DNA from: Neobacillus drentensis
GTDB lineage: Bacteria > Bacillota > Bacilli > Bacillales > Cytobacillaceae
DNA length: 64,000 nucleotides
Reading direction: 5' to 3'
Assembly (NCBI RefSeq): GCF_021560175.1
Contig: NZ_CP091110.1
Span: forward strand, 5,628,001 to 5,692,000
The stretch's first letter is position 1. Each line of letters opens with the position of its first letter. The notes beneath the pieces are model-generated. The model was given only the letters and a program-made list of their open reading frames with translations, did not search any database and was not told where the DNA came from. Below, in pieces: positions 60,653-64,000 of this stretch. The translations under genes and the position numbers were made by a program.

Positions 60653-60681
60653 TTGATTTTGCAAACGCTTTCAATTATAAT
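60653..60681 (+). promoter_or_regulatory. Sigma-A promoter with embedded cre site, small RNA B
   Basis: TTGATT (60653-60658), 17 nt, TATAAT (60676-60681). TGCAAACGCTTTCA (60660-60673) within the spacer matches the CcpA cre consensus at 13 of 14 positions, predicting glucose repression. Confidence 0.75.
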
Positions 60682-60687
60682 GTAAAT

Positions 60688-60780
60688 AGGTCGGATGGCA
60701 AACGTGGTCATCATGGTATACAGCGTAGGCGGGGCTGATACTACTGTTTTTTGGGTAAGAGCTATAAAGCTCTTTTTTTA
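60688..60780 (+). ncRNA. Small transcript B (paralogue of 45942-46025)
   Basis: An ~93-nt unit after a consensus promoter, ending in AAGAGCT...AGCTCTTTTTTT. It shares the core GCGTAGGCGGGGCTGATAC and GGATGG-AAA-GTG--CATCA with copy A. The stem GTAT-CAGC/GCTG-ATAC is conserved. A frame from ATG 60694 starts MANVVIMVYSVGGADTT but runs on through the terminator, and lacks a ribosome-binding site, so RNA function is favoured. Confidence 0.6.
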
Positions 60781-61004
60781 TTTGCCTATTTTTTTCGCAG
60801 AATAAGCCCTCTTCTAGAAAAGCAATTTCAACGTTCCTGTTTCTTTTTACATAATAAAGAACTAACACAAAACACGCTGGACTTAGCGTGTTTTTTCTTA
60901 TTAACAAAGACACTCGGTCCTGTAATAAACTTTCACCTACAGGAGTCGAAGCCCCAATTAGGTGCATATAGTACATTATTGAAATAAAGCAGGAGGAGAT
61001 GCTC

Positions 61005-62426
61005 GTGGTCATACATGTGGTCCGCAGCGGAGAAACACTCTGGCAAATCGCCAATCAATACAAAGTCAATATGAACCAAATTGTTCAATTAAATGGGCTT
61101 CAAAACCCCAATCAGCTGGTAATTGGCCAGTCATTAGTCGTCCCTGTCCCTGGCACATCGCACATTGTTAAGTACGGAGATACGTTATGGGCGATTTCAC
61201 AACAGTATGGTGTATCAATTAACTCAATCATTCAAGCCAATCAACTCACCAATCCTTCTGTCTTATATCCAGGTACAAAGTTAATCATCCCTCCAAGAAT
61301 TCATATCGTTCAAGCAGGGGAAACGCTATGGCAAATTGCCAACCGCTATGGGATTACCGTTCAAGCATTAATCACTGAAAATCAGATTCAAAATCCAAAC
61401 GTCATTTATCAGGGCACTCCTTTAAGAATACCGACCCGAAAACCGACGATTGAAGTCAATGCCTATACGTATCAACCCGACCAAGCAGCCGCAGATACGG
61501 TAAACGAACTGGCTCCCTATTTAACCTATATAAGTCCGTTTGCTTACTTAATCAATGAAAATGGCGATCTTTCCCCAGCGCATGATGAATTAACCATTCA
61601 AGCTGCCTTAGCTAAAAATGTGGTACCAATGATGTCGATTACAAATTTCACCTCATCAGCAGCCGGCTCCAATGTGGCACATACTCTTTTATCCACCCCA
61701 AGTTTACGCGAAAAAGTCCTAACTAATATGCTTCAGATTATGGACCAAAAGGGATATAAGGGCGCCAACATCGATTTTGAAAATGTGTTACCTGCTGATC
61801 GAGAGAATTACAACACTTTCCTCCAACTTGCAGTGGATCGGCTGCATCCTAAGGGCTATTTTGTTTCAACGGCCTTGGCTCCAAAAGTCAGTGCAACCCA
61901 AGCAGGTTTATTATACGAAGCACATGATTATGAAGCACATGGCAGAATTACCGATTTTGTGGTTCTGATGACATATGAATGGGGATACCGGCTCGGACCC
62001 CCACAGGCGATTTCACCGATTGACCAAATGAGGCGTGTCGTGGAATACGCAAGAAGCGTCATGCCGGGAGAAAAAATCTTTTTGGGCTTCCAAATTTATG
62101 CCCGCGATTGGCTTCTTCCGCATGTCCAAGGACAAGAGGCCGAAACATTTAGTACACAAGAAGCGGTCGCCCGTGCCGTTAAATATGGGGCGGCGATTCA
62201 ATATGATACCACTACCCAATCACCTTTCTTCCGTTATACGGATGAACAGGGCCGCGGCCATGAAGTCTGGTTTGAAGACGCTCGGAGTGCACAAGCGAAG
62301 TTCGACTTGGCCAAGGAATTTAACCTTCGAGGCATTAGTTACTGGGCGTTGGGGTATCCTTTTCCGTCGAACTGGGCGTTGCTGGGGGATAATTTTACGA
62401 TTAAGAAAGGTAGTCCGACAATATAA
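61005..62426 (+). CDS. LysM-GH18 spore peptidoglycan hydrolase (SleL/YaaH type)
   Basis: 473 residues from GTG 61005, 8 nt after AGGAGG (ATG 60999 is only 2 nt away). Three LysM domains (about 3-47, 53-97, 100-145: VVRSGETLWQIANQY, VKYGDTLWAISQQY, VQAGETLWQIANRY) are followed by a GH18 barrel with the catalytic motif YKGANIDFENV. SleL-type enzymes are N-acetylglucosaminidases that degrade cortex fragments during germination. SleL usually has two LysM domains; the third is unusual. No signal peptide, in line with packaging into the spore coat. Confidence 0.9.
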   Translation: MVIHVVRSGETLWQIANQYKVNMNQIVQLNGLQNPNQLVIGQSLVVPVPGTSHIVKYGDTLWAISQQYGVSINSIIQANQLTNPSVLYPGTKLIIPPRIHIVQAGETLWQIANRYGITVQALITENQIQNPNVIYQGTPLRIPTRKPTIEVNAYTYQPDQAAADTVNELAPYLTYISPFAYLINENGDLSPAHDELTIQAALAKNVVPMMSITNFTSSAAGSNVAHTLLSTPSLREKVLTNMLQIMDQKGYKGANIDFENVLPADRENYNTFLQLAVDRLHPKGYFVSTALAPKVSATQAGLLYEAHDYEAHGRITDFVVLMTYEWGYRLGPPQAISPIDQMRRVVEYARSVMPGEKIFLGFQIYARDWLLPHVQGQEAETFSTQEAVARAVKYGAAIQYDTTTQSPFFRYTDEQGRGHEVWFEDARSAQAKFDLAKEFNLRGISYWALGYPFPSNWALLGDNFTIKKGSPTI

Positions 62427-62435
62427 GTAAAATTG

Positions 62436-62474
62436 AAAAAAGGCATACATTTTGTGCAAAATGTATGCCTTTTT
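62436..62474 (+). terminator. Terminator of the SleL-type gene
   Basis: AAAAAGGCATACATTTT / AAAATGTATGCCTTTTT, very stable perfect hairpin. Confidence 0.9.
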
Positions 62475-62574
62475 GGTGAAAATTCAACTCTTTTACACAG
62501 TAACTTTTTTGACTGACGCTCATCACAAATCCCACCTATATTGGCACCTATTCCAGGTATTGAGGATAAGCAAT

Positions 62575-62668
62575 GCCAGCTTGCGAAACCTAATTCAATT
62601 TGCGGATGAGCTCCGCTTACTTGCGGATATTGCCGCCTTATTTGCGGATAACCCACGCCAACTTGCAG
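62575..62668. repeat. Degenerate 24-bp tandem repeat
   Basis: Four units around the motif (A/C)TTTGCGGAT(A/G) followed by (T/G)(C/T)CGC-TTA appear in the gap between the SleL-type and DGC-domain genes. Function unknown. Confidence 0.6.
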
Positions 62669-62720
62669 AAAGCAGTCCTTTAAAAAATATTAGTAACTTC
62701 CAATATTCGTTTGTAAGTAT

Positions 62721-63044
62721 TCATAACAATCGTAAGATATCGGGATCCTGTCCATTCAACTTCGGTACATCAAACTCGGATAAAATAAAGTGATATTTCG
62801 GAACAACATTATGCCTATTTAAGCAACTCTTAGTACATGACAAAGGGCAGCCGTCTATTGCAATAATATCTCGTTCTGATTTGGCAGTTCTGACCAGTGG
62901 TTTCACGTCACCTCCGACACCAGCAATACAAGACATTTCAGCAACATCCTCCCGATCCATTTTTATAGCAATCATATTGGCAGTTTGGGCGGCAGAGGAA
63001 CATCCAGAACATGAATACACAAGTGGAAAATAATTCCTTTTCAT
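62721..63044 (-). CDS. DGC-type putative zinc-binding protein
   Basis: 107 residues from ATG 63044 (AAGGAG upstream; frame open to 63068). Cys pairs: YSCSGCSSAAQTANMIA at the N-terminus, MSCIAGVGGD in the middle and the family motif DGCPLSCTKSCL in the C-terminal half. This matches the DGC/putative zinc-binding protein family, whose members are found with metal and redox genes; function uncertain. A TetR-like palindrome lies about 195 bp upstream. Confidence 0.78.
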   Translation of the reverse strand: MKRNYFPLVYSCSGCSSAAQTANMIAIKMDREDVAEMSCIAGVGGDVKPLVRTAKSERDIIAIDGCPLSCTKSCLNRHNVVPKYHFILSEFDVPKLNGQDPDILRLL

Positions 63045-63068
63045 CTGTTTACTCCTTTCAAGAGTCAT

Positions 63069-63334
63069 GTGATTTGTTGTTTATTTTAATTCTTTCCGAA
63101 TCGTTCGTCTGTGATATTTTACACAATTCTGTATTTTCTTTCTTTTTCTCTACCAACTCTCAGAATTCTTTTATATCATTCAATAACAAATGGTATGGAG
63201 TTTCGACAGATTTCCGCCTATTTTCGTTATGTGCTATACTATTCAATCGTTTGATTAAAAAAGCTGCAAGTACTGGTCTAATCGTGATTTCCCTTCCAAA
63301 ACTATAAAAAGATTGTCGAGCCATTGAATAGGAA
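63069..63334. other. Gene-free region upstream of the DGC gene
   Basis: Contains a TetR-like palindrome (63240-63260) preceded by TATACT; no ORF that I can support. Confidence 0.4.
63240..63260. promoter_or_regulatory. TetR-like operator palindrome, site 4
   Basis: ATTCAATCGTTTGATTAAAA; the reverse complement TTTTAATCAAACGATTGAAT matches sites 1-3. Confidence 0.45.
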
Positions 63335-63386
63335 GTACGGGGACGGTTCTCTTGCTTCCGAAGCAAAAGAACCGTCCCTCTGCTCC
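63335..63386. repeat. REP palindrome near the right edge
   Basis: GGGGACGGTTCTCTTGCTTC / GAAGCAAAAGAACCGTCCC. Confidence 0.92.
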
Positions 63387-63438
63387 CCCTCTTAAAATAT
63401 GCGAAAAGAGCCCAACACTAGTTAGGCTCCTTTCAATC

Positions 63439-63963
63439 CTATTTTCGTTCTATTACATGAATAAATTCCCGCAGATAGTCAGGTAGATCTGGTGGACGGC
63501 GGCTTGACACAAGATGTCCATCGGTTACGACAGGTTCGTCATACCAAATGGCCCCTGCATTTTCCATATCATCTCTTATACCAGGTGTACTCGTAACCTT
63601 TTTCCCGTTCAGGATTTTAGCTGAAATCAACACCCAGCCCGCATGACAAATTTGCCCAATTGCCTTCTCGCTCTCATTCATCTCCTGAATCAGCGTAAGA
63701 ACTTCAGGAAAACGACGGATCTTATCGGGTGCCCAACCACCTGGAACTAGAATCGCATCATAATCCGCTGCTTTCACATCACCATAGGCGAAATCACTTT
63801 CCGCAGGCACACCATATTTTCCTATATATTTTTCCTGTGCTTTCTCTCCCGCAAGATGGACCACGGCCCCCTCTTCGCGAAGTCGTAAAATAGGATACCA
63901 CAGCTCTAAATCTTCAAATTCATGATGGACTAAACTGATAACTTTCTTACCTTGTAATCGCAT
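63439..63963 (-). CDS. PfpI/DJ-1 family protein (general stress deglycase-like)
   Basis: 174 residues from ATG 63963 (an in-frame TTG at 63972 is the alternative). DJ-1/PfpI fold: KKVISLVHHEFEDLELWYPILRLREEGAVVHLAG with the conserved Glu, AILVPGGWAPD, and the nucleophile-elbow Cys in IGQICHAGWVLISA followed by its His. The family includes B. subtilis YfkM/YraA, stress proteins proposed to repair glycated proteins or act as peptidases. Separated from its neighbours by a REP copy. Confidence 0.9.
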   Translation of the reverse strand: MRLQGKKVISLVHHEFEDLELWYPILRLREEGAVVHLAGEKAQEKYIGKYGVPAESDFAYGDVKAADYDAILVPGGWAPDKIRRFPEVLTLIQEMNESEKAIGQICHAGWVLISAKILNGKKVTSTPGIRDDMENAGAIWYDEPVVTDGHLVSSRRPPDLPDYLREFIHVIERK

Positions 63964-64000
63964 GTAACCCAAACCCCTTCCCTTGATAGTAAAAATAAAT

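Noticed and set aside
60388..60738. Several open frames of 75-108 codons over the REP array
   Set aside because: Their sequences (EPSLRFFW, KRTVPTLL repeats) are translations of REP arms on both strands.

Overview
The window is chromosomal DNA from a low-GC, endospore-forming Bacillaceae. I would guess a Bacillus/Neobacillus-like genus but cannot fix it from sequence alone. The grounds are strong AGGAGG-type Shine-Dalgarno sites, a T-box leader, Rex, CcpA (cre) and sigma-B sites, two CotF-like coat gene pairs, a SleL-type LysM/GH18 spore-lytic enzyme, a YesN/YesM-type two-component system and MetE-like, NicO and PspA genes of Bacillus type. I found no rRNA, tRNA, prophage or CRISPR locus.

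Layout. 1-2100: T-box-controlled amino acid permease (leaving the left edge) and brnQ. 2138-7632: a PRD-type regulator divergent from a Lac-family PTS operon (EIIB, EIIC, EIIA) that ends in a GH1 phospho-glycosidase whose catalytic acid/base Glu is replaced by Gln. 7774-10170: two divergent CotF-like pairs and a zinc alcohol dehydrogenase. 10191-16758: ribokinase, cytoplasmic alpha-amylase, a sigma-B-type KGG stress protein, an EAL-PAS-PAS-histidine kinase hybrid and a NicO-type nickel transporter. 16820-22448: two paralogous membrane-protein/PspA operons flanking a Rex-controlled ldh-transporter operon. 22620-33919: transporters, a CBS protein, a MetE-like methyltransferase, an rRNA methyltransferase, an ApbE/ferric-reductase-like operon, a LysM lysozyme-like protein, a bicupin and an unlisted 44-aa ORF. 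34147-45839: a GGDEF protein, VanZ, two SPFH proteins, DUF3231, VanW and DUF1906 genes, a REP-associated transposase (RAYT) and a LOG-family gene. 46195-58585: a complete galactoside system (response regulator, sensor kinase, solute-binding protein, two permeases, beta-galactosidase, alpha-galactosidase). 58752-64000: a secreted protein, a metzincin-like protein, SleL, a DGC-type protein and a PfpI-like protein.

The strongest global signal is a family of palindromic repeats with arms GGGACGGTTCT...TGCTTCC / GGAAGCA...AGAACCGTCCC. They sit mostly just after stop codons, as full hairpins, single arms, split copies around other sequences and one tandem half-repeat array. There are more than 20 loci in 64 kb. 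The RAYT gene (HVH motif plus a Tyr) lies inside this field, and its last codons and stop are supplied by one copy, so this looks like a Firmicute REP/RAYT system. Other notable signals are two paralogous small transcripts with good sigma-A promoters (one overlapped by a cre site), a long structured leader before the slipin gene, a repeated TetR-like palindrome, and a probable ATT start codon.
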